Positions 53,037 through 62,811 of a stretch of 64,000 nucleotides of DNA are shown here, piece after piece. Each line of letters begins with the position of its first letter. Position 1 is the stretch's first letter. Where the stretch lies: contig NZ_JAHKQO010000034.1 in the NCBI RefSeq assembly GCF_018861065.1, forward strand, positions 49,302 through 113,301, written 5' to 3'. Position numbers and translations under genes: made by a program. The stretch is from Paraglaciecola arctica. Lineage in GTDB: Bacteria; Pseudomonadota; Gammaproteobacteria; Enterobacterales; Alteromonadaceae. The notes beneath the pieces were generated by a model, which saw only the letters and a program-made list of their open reading frames with translations, did not search any database and was not told the origin of the DNA.

Positions 53037-54613
53037 GAGAATAACCTCGCATAAATATTAATCTGCATCATTTCCGCAGCCATGAGTACTGCATACATCC
53101 CAACGATGATACTGGAGGAAAGTAGAAATACCAGTAACCTTGTACGCTTGACTTTTAAAATGTGTTTTTTGTTTAAATGACTTACCGCGCCTAATACTGG
53201 ATACGAAGTCAATGCCGTCAGTTGATTCGCTTTAATTAATACAGGGTTTAATTGGCTTATTAAAAACGCTAAACCCAAACCCGCCGCAAAGCCAACGGCT
53301 AATACAGCAGTATAATTCAATGGTCTGTTAGGAAAGGCGGCATTTTTCGGTGTTCTAGGGGCATCTAGGATCCTAAACTGAACACTTTCAGTCGAAACAT
53401 CGGCTTTCCTCGCTAGTTCTGATGATTCTCTCCTATTGAGTAGTCCTTCGTATTTTCTTTTGGTGATATTATAATCCCTGTCTAATGCGGTGCGCTCTGC
53501 TTCCGCTTGGGGGACAAAATCAATCTTCTGTTTTAGGTCGTCGACTTTTGTCGCATAATTTGACTCTCTCACCCGCAGAGAGGCTAATTGCCCTTGTAGT
53601 CTGCTTATTTCTAAAGTGAGTTCGTTTGCGATTGAACCAACCTTTTCTGGGGTTGCAGTACCGCTATCAGCGGCTAAAAACTCTTCAATTTCTTGTTTTC
53701 TCGCTTCGTTTAATGAATCAAGTAAATTACTGGTTTCTATTACATCTGGGTGCAATTCGGTGTATTTAAGCATCAACTGATCTAAGGTCTGCTCTAAATT
53801 TTTGATGCGATTATCGTAACGAGTTGTAAAGGAAGAAGGGCCTTCAAAGTTACGAACTGCAGAATCCGCCGTTTTCGTTTGGCTGGCACTGACTTGTTTT
53901 GAAAGAGAGGCAATTTGTTGTTCGGTTTCTTTTATGGTGAGTCGTGTTTGTTCGAGTTGCGCGCTCAAGGTATTGTAGTTTGCGTAAAAACTGCCTTGGT
54001 TCGGCAATAAGGTATTATATTTTCTTTTGTAATTAACTAATCTTTGTTCCGCGTTTAATAACCTAGTTTCATACTCATCTATTTGTTCATCAATAAATTG
54101 ATTCGCTGAGTCTGATTCTTTTCTATTATTGCCTTTGGTTCCTTCGACAAATAAATCAAGGGTTTCCTGAACCACGGTTCTTGCCATTTCAGGGTTTCTG
54201 TGGGTGTAAGAAATGGTATATAAATTTTCTCGTCCAGCTCTTCGCAAACGTATACTTCTGGATAATGAGGTGATCAGGTTTTCATATTGATCTTCGTTGG
54301 TGGTGGTGATGTCGAGGTCAGAGTTGCGAGCAATTATTTCTAAATTGGGTCTCGTCAATAGTGTTCTAACCATCATGGATACTTCTTCCTGAGGGTTAGA
54401 TTGTAGCGCAAGACCTCTTAACATAGGGGCTAATACAGAACGTGTATCAACATAGACTCTTGCTGAAGATTGGTAAACGTCGGGTTGAGAAGCGACATAA
54501 AAAAATCCAATCGGACAAATAAGCCAACTGCATATCATGATATAGCGCTTTTTTACCCATACACCCTTGATATACCCAATAATTAAATCAAGGGTTTTTT
54601 GAAGATCTTGCAT
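53033..54613 (-). CDS. XrtA-system polysaccharide chain-length determinant (Wzz-type)
   Basis: A 526-residue inner-membrane protein. Membrane helices flank a long periplasmic part (first about 25-41, last about 490-512). The Wzz signature near the start (DVYQSSARVYVDTRSVLAPM) is followed by coiled coils at about 165-400. It sets polymer chain length together with the kinase downstream and the export lipoprotein upstream, both adjoining. The family is the XrtA-linked Wzz branch (TIGR03007). Confidence 0.87.
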   Translation of the reverse strand: MQDLQKTLDLIIGYIKGVWVKKRYIMICSWLICPIGFFYVASQPDVYQSSARVYVDTRSVLAPMLRGLALQSNPQEEVSMMVRTLLTRPNLEIIARNSDLDITTTNEDQYENLITSLSRSIRLRRAGRENLYTISYTHRNPEMARTVVQETLDLFVEGTKGNNRKESDSANQFIDEQIDEYETRLLNAEQRLVNYKRKYNTLLPNQGSFYANYNTLSAQLEQTRLTIKETEQQIASLSKQVSASQTKTADSAVRNFEGPSSFTTRYDNRIKNLEQTLDQLMLKYTELHPDVIETSNLLDSLNEARKQEIEEFLAADSGTATPEKVGSIANELTLEISRLQGQLASLRVRESNYATKVDDLKQKIDFVPQAEAERTALDRDYNITKRKYEGLLNRRESSELARKADVSTESVQFRILDAPRTPKNAAFPNRPLNYTAVLAVGFAAGLGLAFLISQLNPVLIKANQLTALTSYPVLGAVSHLNKKHILKVKRTRLLVFLLSSSIIVGMYAVLMAAEMMQINIYARLFS

Positions 54614-54640
54614 CTAAATATCCATTTTATTTCTTAACGA

Positions 54641-55276
54641 CTAAAACCATGCTTCTGGAATAATAATGATATCACCTGGTAGCATATCAATATTTTCTTC
54701 TATTTCGCCGTTTTTGATTAAATCATCGATGCGTATCTCAAATGTTTTTTGTACGCCTGAAACCATTCTCACTAATTTAGCGTCGTTTCCAGAGGCATAC
54801 TCAGTTAATCCTCCGACTGCTATCATTAGATCTAACAATGTCATTCTTTCAGTATAATTAACCGCTCTGGGATTAGAGGCTTCTCCAATCACGCGCACTT
54901 GCTCACTTAACGGGCCAGAAAAGTTTCTTACACTCACTGTTACTCTTGGGTTGTTGATATATTTTCCCAATTGTTCTTCAAGTTGTCTAGCTAGTGCAGT
55001 GGGAGTTTTGCCTGATACTTCGATATCTTCGACTAGTGAAGTCGTGACTTTGCCATCTGGACGTACAATAAAGGATCCAGAAATATCAGGGTTACGCCAA
55101 ACAAATATACTTAGATTATCTCCAGGACCAATTATGTACTGGTAATCATCTACCGACGTTGTGATAGAATTATAGTTTGTTGCACTGGGTAACTTTCCGC
55201 TGTTACTGGAACAACCTACAGTGGTCAACATTAAAAAAAATATCAAATTTGACCATGCTATTTTGCTAGTCTTCAT
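54641..55276 (-). CDS. XrtA-system exopolysaccharide export lipoprotein (Wza-type)
   Basis: A 211-residue lipoprotein, read from the ATG at 55276 behind GGATGG rather than the upstream start at 55288. The lipobox is LTTVGCSSN. The polysaccharide export domain follows: YIIGPGDNLSIFVWRNPDISG and VRPDGKVTTSLV, then a SLBB-like part (RVIGEASNPRAVNYTERMTLLD). It forms the outer-membrane exit channel or its adaptor. It heads the minus-strand operon and is divergent from the sugar transferase; the gap (55277-55436) holds both promoters. Confidence 0.87.
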   Translation of the reverse strand: MKTSKIAWSNLIFFLMLTTVGCSSNSGKLPSATNYNSITTSVDDYQYIIGPGDNLSIFVWRNPDISGSFIVRPDGKVTTSLVEDIEVSGKTPTALARQLEEQLGKYINNPRVTVSVRNFSGPLSEQVRVIGEASNPRAVNYTERMTLLDLMIAVGGLTEYASGNDAKLVRMVSGVQKTFEIRIDDLIKNGEIEENIDMLPGDIIIIPEAWF

Positions 55277-55436
55277 GTAAATTACCATCCATTAATATTT
55301 GCACCCATGGGCGCAATGTAGCAAGTTTTGGGCAGGCTAGACAACTATAATATGATGATTAAATTGAAAAAAATGGATTATAGATATGGTAAATCATGTG
55401 GATTCTTATTAAATCTGTTGCATAGGGTGTTTATAA

Positions 55437-56849
55437 ATGAGCTTTGGTAATCGCAAAGAGGTTCGTCGCTCAAATATAATGATGTTGCTCGAAGCCATCA
55501 TTATTGGTTATGTGGGTTACTTATCATCTGTTTTAGTTAAATATTTCTTTGGAACTTCTTTTTTTGATATTTCGATGAGTGACTTTGTCTCTCAAGTTGC
55601 ACTCTTTACGATTTTAGTGGTGCTTGCGGCACTTTCTGTAGGATTGTATGAAAGTAAACTACGGGAAACTTTTAGAGGTGTTATTAGAAGAATTTTTGTC
55701 AGCGTAGCGATCAGTTATTTTGTAATCGAAGTTATCACTAATACTATCCTTACCAATATTGAGATTAGTCAATATTACCTGCCCACGTATGCTGGTCTGA
55801 CTATTATCGCTTTAGTGGTGTTTCGTTACTTTATTAATCGTTTGGGAATTCTAGGGTTAGGACAATCGAAAATAATAGTGATTGGAGCGGGTGAAAGAGC
55901 TTCTATCATCGAAAAACGAATGCGCAGAGAAGTCGACAGGTTTGGTTTTGAGTTGCTCGGTTTTATCCCAATCCCAGGTGATAATAGAGAAGAAGGCATT
56001 CAGAATGAGAAACTCATACACGTAAAAATTGATGAAAACTTTAGAAATTTTATTGCCGACAACGATATCGATGAAGTGGTCATTGCCTGTGATCAAAGGC
56101 GAGGCACTTTACCCGTAGAAATTCTGTTCGACTGCCGACTTAGAGGGGTAGGGGTAACCGACTTACTTGACTTTATGGAGCGAGAAACCGGTCAGATTGT
56201 GGTTAATCTAATGTACCCGAGCTGGGTGATTTATTCGAACGGATTTAACTCACAAAACTATTTGCGAGATGCCCTTGATTACTCGATGAACTGTTTAATG
56301 GCAACAATAGTACTGCTGCTAGCGTGGCCATTCATGTTAATAACCGCGATTATTATATATTTTGAAGATGTAAAGAATGCCTCGGTTTTTTATAAACAAG
56401 AAAGAGTTGGGTTAAATGGGCGACTGTTTAATATCATTAAATTTCGAAGTATGCGCCTTGATGCTGAAAAAGACGGAGCTAAATGGGCGACCGAAAATGA
56501 CTCCCGAGTGACCAAGGTCGGGCATTTTATTCGCAAGTTTAGAATTGATGAATTACCGCAATTATTGAATGTTTTTAGAGGAGAAATGTCTTTTATCGGC
56601 CCTCGACCTGAGCGGCCACAATTTGTTGAACAATTGATAAGAGAAATCCCTTATTACAACCAAAGGCATAATGTTAAACCTGGTTTGGCAGGTTGGGCGC
56701 AGCTTAATTATCCCTATGGCGCCAGTGTCGAAGACTCTATGGAGAAACTCAAATTCGACTTGTATTATGTGAAACATCAAAGTTTGATGCTAGATATTCT
56801 TATCTTAATAAGAACCGTCGAAGTCGTACTCTTCGGCAAAGGGAGATAG
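55437..56849 (+). CDS. XrtA-system priming sugar transferase (TIGR03013 type)
   Basis: A 470-residue membrane enzyme. Four or five membrane helices (about 15-145), a CoA-binding-like domain (ILGLGQSKIIVIGAGERASI) and another helix (about 290) precede the catalytic bacterial sugar-transferase domain: FYKQERVGLNGRLFNIIKFRSM, RIDELPQLLNVFRGEMS and FIGPRPERP. It attaches the first sugar phosphate to undecaprenyl phosphate. It heads the plus-strand operon. Confidence 0.92.
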   Translation: MSFGNRKEVRRSNIMMLLEAIIIGYVGYLSSVLVKYFFGTSFFDISMSDFVSQVALFTILVVLAALSVGLYESKLRETFRGVIRRIFVSVAISYFVIEVITNTILTNIEISQYYLPTYAGLTIIALVVFRYFINRLGILGLGQSKIIVIGAGERASIIEKRMRREVDRFGFELLGFIPIPGDNREEGIQNEKLIHVKIDENFRNFIADNDIDEVVIACDQRRGTLPVEILFDCRLRGVGVTDLLDFMERETGQIVVNLMYPSWVIYSNGFNSQNYLRDALDYSMNCLMATIVLLLAWPFMLITAIIIYFEDVKNASVFYKQERVGLNGRLFNIIKFRSMRLDAEKDGAKWATENDSRVTKVGHFIRKFRIDELPQLLNVFRGEMSFIGPRPERPQFVEQLIREIPYYNQRHNVKPGLAGWAQLNYPYGASVEDSMEKLKFDLYYVKHQSLMLDILILIRTVEVVLFGKGR

Positions 56850-56852
56850 ACG

Positions 56853-57695
56853 TTGCCTAATCCGGTATTAAACGCCATGACGGTAGACGTGGAAGATTTT
56901 TTTCACGTCTCAGCCTTTGATTCAATCATAGACCCATCCCAGTGGCATGAATACCAACCTCGAGTGGATGCCAATACCCGAAGGTTGTTGGATTTATTCG
57001 CCAAACATAATGTAAAGTCTACGTTTTTTGTGTTGGGCTGGGTGGCAGAACGTTATCCTGAATTAATTTCTGAGATTCACCGCCAAGGACACGAAGTTGC
57101 CAGTCATGGTTATGCTCATCGCAGAGCAACTGAGCAGAGCCGAGAAGTATTTTTTGATGATGTAAAACGGTCTAAAGATCATCTCGAAAACCTATTAGGA
57201 GAGCGCATTACAGGTTATCGCGCACCTAGTTTTTCAATAGGTTACGATAACGAATGGGCATTTGAAGTATTAGCTGAACTAGACTTTGGCTATAGCTCCA
57301 GTACTTACCCTGTTAAACACGACCTGTATGGTACCCCTGATTGGCCTAGGTTTGCCTACAAACGTAAAGAAGGCATTATCGAAATCCCTATTCCCACTTT
57401 AAAGTTGTTGGGTAAACAAACCCCAATTGGTGGTGGTGGCTATTTTAGACTTTACCCTTATTTTTTGAATAAATTTTTGTTATCTCGTTATCTTGAAAAA
57501 GAACAGCAACCTTATTCGTTTTATTTCCACCCATGGGAAATTGATCACCAACAGCCGCGACTGAGTCATGCCCCTATGAAGTCAAAATTTAGACATTATG
57601 TGAACTTAGAAAAAACTTACGGCAAACTTGAGCGTCTGCTAACAGACTTTTCTTGGGGCACAATGAAAGACGTATATAACATTCCCTCAAAATAA
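56853..57695 (+). CDS. XrtA-system polysaccharide deacetylase
   Basis: A 280-residue NodB-fold deacetylase; the start is TTG at 56853. Motif 1 MTVDVEDFFHV gives the catalytic Asp and metal Asp, motif 2 HEVASHGYAHR the metal His pair, and GYRAPSFSIG the next motif. A DUF3473 C-terminal region (SFYFHPWEID) is typical of the XrtA-linked branch. It probably removes acetyl groups from the polymer. It lies 3 bp after the sugar transferase. Confidence 0.92.
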   Translation: MPNPVLNAMTVDVEDFFHVSAFDSIIDPSQWHEYQPRVDANTRRLLDLFAKHNVKSTFFVLGWVAERYPELISEIHRQGHEVASHGYAHRRATEQSREVFFDDVKRSKDHLENLLGERITGYRAPSFSIGYDNEWAFEVLAELDFGYSSSTYPVKHDLYGTPDWPRFAYKRKEGIIEIPIPTLKLLGKQTPIGGGGYFRLYPYFLNKFLLSRYLEKEQQPYSFYFHPWEIDHQQPRLSHAPMKSKFRHYVNLEKTYGKLERLLTDFSWGTMKDVYNIPSK

Positions 57696-57706
57696 AAGGC
57701 GTTATA

Positions 57707-59233
57707 GTGAAGGACTACACAATAGATAGCTCAAACAAAACTACCATTTTCGATGTAAAGCCAGTGATAGGGTGCTTATTACTGATAGTGGCAACGTGGG
57801 TAGTGGTATTTTGGCAAGGAGTGACCACTGCTGTCGATATCTGGATTATTTCAGATATTTTTAATCATTGTTTGTTTGTGCTTCCTGGCGTTTTATATCT
57901 GATTTATTTAAAACGAACTGAGTTGGACATTACTGCTTTAAAGCCCAATTATTTTGTGTTGGTCTTATGTACTGGCAGTTTACTACTCTACGCCATTGGA
58001 CTGGCCGGTGATGTACAACTCTTTATGCATGTGGCCACTTTTACCTTTTTACCCTTAAGCATTTGGGCATTTATTGGTAATAAGCTGGCATACAAAATTC
58101 TGTTTCCCTTGGTATTTATTTTATTTTGTATCCCTATTGGTGAAGAGCTTATTCCAGCGTTGCAAGAGGTCACAGCGGACTTAGCTATGGTAATGCTAGG
58201 GTGGAGCGGCATTCCTGTTTATAGAAGTGGTCTCTATATTGAAATTCCACAAGGACAGTTTTTAGTGGCTGAGGCCTGTTCTGGTATCAGCTTTTTTATT
58301 GCCTCTATAGTGATTGGTTCGCTATACGCTTACCTTAATATGCAATCAGCGAAACGTCGCATTGTGTTTATGCTTATATCTATACTTTTTCCTATTATCG
58401 CCAATGCTATAAGGGTGTTTGGTATTATATTAACCGGTTATCTTACTGATATGGAACATGCAGTTGGTGCCGACCATTTGGTATATGGTTGGATATTTTT
58501 CTCACTTGTTATTGTGTGTTTATTGGGTATAGGCGAACTCGTAAGAGACAAACAATTGGCCGCTAACATCAGTGAAGGTCAACCTAGGCCAACGACAGTC
58601 TTTAATGTAAAAACGTGCTATCAGTCATCCGTCAGTATGATGGCGCTCATGTTAATATTTTTCGTTTGGTTTAATTCAATTAATTCGCAATTAACTTTAC
58701 CTGCCACCGAGCATAACTTAAGTGCCTCATTAGAAGCGGAACAAGAGGCATCCAATGCCCAAAATAGCAATGCTTGGACACCAGAATTCAACCAACCTTA
58801 CCAAGAGTTTCAATTCGTCAGACAGTTGCATAATGTGCCCGTAGATATTTACATGGTGTGGTACCCCAAAGGGCAGGGTGAGCTCATCAGCTCGCTGAAT
58901 AGACTCTATCCTGAAAAAGCTTGGACCCTTGAGTCTAAAAGTGCGTATTCAATAGATGATGGCCAAAGTATGGAGGTGTCAACTATCGTTAATCCTCGAG
59001 GTAAACGTTTATTGAGTTATTGGTATGTGGTCGATGGTAAAATGTTTACCAATAATAGGATGGCTAAGTTGTACGAGATATACAGAATTCTTATCGGTAG
59101 ATACGTGGGCAGTGGTTTGGTGGCAATCTCACAGGTAACAAGAAATACAACCGAATCACAAGACAAAGTGACATTTGCTGCGTTAACTCGAGATAACTTT
59201 TCAGAGTTGAATCAATATTTTATGTTTGAATAG
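57707..59233 (+). CDS. xrtA: Exosortase A fused to an EpsI-type domain
   Basis: A 508-residue membrane protease/transpeptidase with a GTG start. About eight helices make the exosortase core. Active-site residues fall in VAEACSGISF (Cys about 191), NAIRVFG (Arg about 231) and DHLVYGW (His about 257). The C-terminal part (about 300-508) is an EpsI/DUF3485 domain outside the membrane. It sorts PEP-CTERM proteins such as the one at 424-1032. The neighbouring deacetylase, priming transferase, kinase and export genes are its usual partners. Confidence 0.94.
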   Translation: MKDYTIDSSNKTTIFDVKPVIGCLLLIVATWVVVFWQGVTTAVDIWIISDIFNHCLFVLPGVLYLIYLKRTELDITALKPNYFVLVLCTGSLLLYAIGLAGDVQLFMHVATFTFLPLSIWAFIGNKLAYKILFPLVFILFCIPIGEELIPALQEVTADLAMVMLGWSGIPVYRSGLYIEIPQGQFLVAEACSGISFFIASIVIGSLYAYLNMQSAKRRIVFMLISILFPIIANAIRVFGIILTGYLTDMEHAVGADHLVYGWIFFSLVIVCLLGIGELVRDKQLAANISEGQPRPTTVFNVKTCYQSSVSMMALMLIFFVWFNSINSQLTLPATEHNLSASLEAEQEASNAQNSNAWTPEFNQPYQEFQFVRQLHNVPVDIYMVWYPKGQGELISSLNRLYPEKAWTLESKSAYSIDDGQSMEVSTIVNPRGKRLLSYWYVVDGKMFTNNRMAKLYEIYRILIGRYVGSGLVAISQVTRNTTESQDKVTFAALTRDNFSELNQYFMFE

Positions 59234-59246
59234 TTAGATTGAATTC

Positions 59247-60125
59247 ATGCTGTTAAGTAAATATTTTCCCTCCTGGATCAACGCGATATTGGTGTTTTTA
59301 CAAAAGGTAGAGTGGCGTGGCAAACACCGGTTTTACCTGTGGATGTCTAAGCGTTATGGCAATAAAGTGATTACTCATACTATTGACTGTAGGCCTTTTA
59401 GTGTTCCAGTGGGGGAATGGTGTTTTTGGTTAGAAAAAGGTCCAGAAAACTATTACTTAAAGGAGTTTTTGCCTTTTTGTGAGGTGTTAAACCAACTAGA
59501 CACACCTTTTACTTTGTTTGATTTAGGTGCGGATATTGGGACAGTGTCCTCGTTAGTGGCAGTGCACTGCAAGCAACTCAAGAATATCGTGGCATTTGAA
59601 CCTAATCCTAAATCTTTCGAAATACTGAGTGCCAATCTACATAATCTTGCGCAACCAGTAAAATGTGTTAAATCCGCCGTATCTAACTTTGACGGTTTCG
59701 CTACTTTTCATGCTGATCCAGAGCGGTTAAATGACCACGAAGGTTATATTGTTAATAGCGGAGAAGGCGATACTATCGTGACTTCTCTAGATAATTGGCG
59801 GGCTAAACAAATTCTTGCAGATGATGTTTCGTTAGAAGAGACCTTGGCATTAAAAATAGATGTAGAAGGCCAAGAAATCCAACTATTAAAAGGTGCCAAA
59901 GCGCTTATAGAAAGCGCCCATAGAGTGATTGTATTGATTGAAGTACATCCAGAAGTGCTGAACCGAACGCAGCACGCGCCAGAGGATTTATTTGCCACTG
60001 CCGAGCAATACCGAGAATTTGATTGGATTGTCCCCCTTCTGCAAAATAAGCAAGTGAACCGTAAATTTAGTTTGTTTGAACAAGTGCCTTTAGGACAATA
60101 TGACATTATTGGTATTTCTCGTTAG
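59247..60125 (+). CDS. FkbM-family methyltransferase
   Basis: A 292-residue SAM methyltransferase. The SAM loop is LFDLGADIGTVSSLVA (about 89-104), followed by VAFEPNPKSFEIL and the FkbM C-terminal block ALKIDVEGQEIQLLKGA. In polysaccharide loci FkbM enzymes methylate sugars or lipid-linked precursors. It sits 13 bp after xrtA and before two further polysaccharide genes. The substrate is not readable. Confidence 0.9.
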   Translation: MLLSKYFPSWINAILVFLQKVEWRGKHRFYLWMSKRYGNKVITHTIDCRPFSVPVGEWCFWLEKGPENYYLKEFLPFCEVLNQLDTPFTLFDLGADIGTVSSLVAVHCKQLKNIVAFEPNPKSFEILSANLHNLAQPVKCVKSAVSNFDGFATFHADPERLNDHEGYIVNSGEGDTIVTSLDNWRAKQILADDVSLEETLALKIDVEGQEIQLLKGAKALIESAHRVIVLIEVHPEVLNRTQHAPEDLFATAEQYREFDWIVPLLQNKQVNRKFSLFEQVPLGQYDIIGISR

Positions 60126-60205
60126 CACGCATTTAAAGCGTCTTATAGCGGGAACGCCATTGTTTGAAATACGCGTAGTGAAAAGGTTAATAATCTAGGT
60201 CAACC

Positions 60206-61360
60206 ATGAATAAAAAAGTGTTAGTGCTAACTGAAAACTTCCCGCCTATCTCTGGAGGGAGTGGTCGCTGGTTCTGGGAGCTTTATTCGCGATTACCTAA
60301 AGACGAATACTTAATTTTGGCTGATGATGTGCAGGGAGCTGCAGAGTTCGATGACACCCACCAATTAAATATTACTCGTATGCCGCTTAAATCAGCGGAA
60401 TGGGGATTAAAGAGCTTTAAAGGCATTAAGTTTTACTGGCGACTAATCAAGCGCATTAGAAAAATAATTAAACAACAACACATCACCCATATTCATTGTG
60501 GTCGGGTTATCCATGAGGGGGTGACTGCATGGTTACTCAAGTTGCTAACTGGCACGCCTTATTTGTGTTATGTGCACGGTGAAGACGTAGAAACTGCGGC
60601 CACAAGTGGCGAACATAACCTTATGGTTAAGCAGGTTTGTAAACATGCTGAACGACTTATTTGTAACAGCCAGAATAGCGCTAATATTGTAAAGCGTTTG
60701 AAGTACGCCAAAGATGACAAAATAGACGTTTTACATCCGGGAGTGGATGCGACTTTGTTTGTGCCTATAACAGAAGATAAAGACTTTAAACAACAAATGG
60801 GCTGGCAAGGTCGTAAGGTGATTATTACCGTAGGCAGGTTACAAGAACGCAAGGGGCAGGACATGATGATCCGCGCCACTGCTTTGTTAAAACAACAATT
60901 CCCTGAAGTACTCTACGCCATTATTGGACGTGGTGACCGGTTAGAAAGTCTAAAGGCCTTAGCTGCAGAGTTAGGCATTAATGACCATGTTCAATTTTTA
61001 ACTGAAGTGACCGATCCGCAAATGATCCAATGTTATCAACAATGTGATGTGTTTATTTTACCTAACCGCACTATTGGTAATGATATTGAGGGATTTGGCA
61101 TGGTGTTGGTTGAAGCTCAGGCTTGCGGCAAACCTGTTATAGCTGGTGACTCTGGCGGTACCAGAGAAACCATGGTTATCAATGAAAGTGGTTTTGTGAT
61201 TGACTGCACCGATGTGGAGTTAATCTCCAGCACGGTCACTAGGCTTTTAGTCGACCCAGAGCACAGCGCGCAAATGGGTAAGATTGGCCGTAAACATGTT
61301 GAGTCTGAACTGGATTGGCAAGCACATGTGCAAAAGGCCAGTTTGCTGTTTAGCCAGTGA
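60206..61360 (+). CDS. Glycosyltransferase, GT4 family
   Basis: A 384-residue GT-B enzyme. N-terminal LTENFPPISGGSGRWFWEL, then HIHCGRVIHEG, and LCYVHGEDV; the C-terminal half has VGRLQERKGQDMMIRA, then DVFILPNRTIG and the nucleotide-sugar site EGFGMVLVEAQACGKPVIAG. It would add a hexose from a nucleotide sugar during repeat-unit assembly. Its stop overlaps the flippase start (GTGA). Confidence 0.92.
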   Translation: MNKKVLVLTENFPPISGGSGRWFWELYSRLPKDEYLILADDVQGAAEFDDTHQLNITRMPLKSAEWGLKSFKGIKFYWRLIKRIRKIIKQQHITHIHCGRVIHEGVTAWLLKLLTGTPYLCYVHGEDVETAATSGEHNLMVKQVCKHAERLICNSQNSANIVKRLKYAKDDKIDVLHPGVDATLFVPITEDKDFKQQMGWQGRKVIITVGRLQERKGQDMMIRATALLKQQFPEVLYAIIGRGDRLESLKALAAELGINDHVQFLTEVTDPQMIQCYQQCDVFILPNRTIGNDIEGFGMVLVEAQACGKPVIAGDSGGTRETMVINESGFVIDCTDVELISSTVTRLLVDPEHSAQMGKIGRKHVESELDWQAHVQKASLLFSQ

Positions 61361-62811
61361 TTGCGGCGAAAGGATTATTAGCCAGCGCTGCTTTCTCTAG
61401 TGGTGCTAAGTTTTTAAGTCGCCTTATCGGGCTGGTCAGTACCCTTATTCTTGCGCGAATACTTACCCCAACCGATTTTGCGATGATCGCTATTATCGCC
61501 ATTGTGCTGCATCTATTTGATATTTTGTCCCATACGGGATCAGAGCAATACATAGTTCAAAAATCAGAAGTGTTAGCGGATGATTTGAATACAGCTTGGA
61601 CCTTAGACGTAGTTTTAAAGTCGTTGATGTGTTGTGTCTTGATGGCTCTGGCTCCCTTTATCGCTGATTTTTTTGAGCAGCCGCATCTCAGGTTTGCGAT
61701 TCAAATTGCGTCAATCACACTGATTATTAATGCCCTTAAAAATCCAGGCTTGTTGTTATTAAAAAGAGCTCTTGATTACAAAAGTGTGTTTTACCTGTCA
61801 TTGGTGCAAAAAATCGCAAGTTTTATCACTGTTATCTGCATCGCACTGGTTTGGCAGAGTTACTGGGCATTTGTGATTGCTGATTTAGTAGCGGCGGTTG
61901 TTTTTACCTTAGGGGCCTATAAAATTCAGCCATTTCGGCCCGCTTTTAGTTTACTTAAAGTCAGTGAGCAATGGCTGTTTTCTAAATGGCTGTTAGGCAA
62001 AAGTATTATAGGTTATTTACGCTCGCAGATAGACACAGTGCTTGTGGCTAAGTTTTTTAGTCCCACCCAGTTAGGTAACTACCACATGGCAAGAGATGTG
62101 GCTATGTTACCTGGTTACAACATTTTAGGACCCGCCATAGAGCCCCTTTTAGCTGATTTTAAAGACCATAAACAAGACCCAATCAAACTCGGTGGCCGCG
62201 TTAGTAAAGTGTTATGTATCGTGTCTTTGATTGTGGTGCCCATCACTACTTATATGGCATTTTACCCAGCGCTGATTGTTGATGTATTACTTGGCTCTCA
62301 ATGGGTAATTGCAGGTGAAATCCTTGGAGTCATGTCGTTATTGTTTTTTTACTACTGCTTTTTGCTGGTCATCGAAAGTGCGTTAACAGCTGTGGGTAAA
62401 GTCAAAGCTATCTTTATGTTTGATACAGCCAGTTTGCTGGTGATAGTGGTTACTTTATTGGCTTATTTGCAGATGTATGATGATCTTACTAATTTGTTAT
62501 GGTTACGGGTCTCTATTGGCGTGATTTCAACCTTAGTGATTGGCATTGGTTTACATATGATTGTGCCACTAAAGTGGATGCAAATCGCTGGCGCTTTGAT
62601 TTTAGCAGTTGCACTGTCAGCTATAGCTATCACCCTAATAGATTGGTTAACTACACAAGTTGAACTAGGGAAAATTACGCTGTTTTTATTATCAGGAGTA
62701 TTATTTTGTGGTGCTTACGCCACTATGCTGATTATTTTGGTACCACGGATAATGGGCACAACTGTTAGCAAGTTATTAGCTGACTACCGCCAAGTTAAAG
62801 GCGCTCAATAA
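61357..62811 (+). CDS. Polysaccharide flippase (Wzx/MOP type)
   Basis: A 484-residue membrane protein with a GTG start, overlapping the glycosyltransferase by 4 bp. It has about 12-14 membrane helices, a start AFSSGAKFLSRLIGLVSTLILAR typical of lipid-linked oligosaccharide flippases, and RALDYKSVFYLSLVQK mid-protein. It would move the lipid-linked repeat unit across the inner membrane. It ends the plus-strand operon and overlaps the convergent beta-helix gene by 17 bp. Confidence 0.9.
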   Translation: MIAAKGLLASAAFSSGAKFLSRLIGLVSTLILARILTPTDFAMIAIIAIVLHLFDILSHTGSEQYIVQKSEVLADDLNTAWTLDVVLKSLMCCVLMALAPFIADFFEQPHLRFAIQIASITLIINALKNPGLLLLKRALDYKSVFYLSLVQKIASFITVICIALVWQSYWAFVIADLVAAVVFTLGAYKIQPFRPAFSLLKVSEQWLFSKWLLGKSIIGYLRSQIDTVLVAKFFSPTQLGNYHMARDVAMLPGYNILGPAIEPLLADFKDHKQDPIKLGGRVSKVLCIVSLIVVPITTYMAFYPALIVDVLLGSQWVIAGEILGVMSLLFFYYCFLLVIESALTAVGKVKAIFMFDTASLLVIVVTLLAYLQMYDDLTNLLWLRVSIGVISTLVIGIGLHMIVPLKWMQIAGALILAVALSAIAITLIDWLTTQVELGKITLFLLSGVLFCGAYATMLIILVPRIMGTTVSKLLADYRQVKGAQ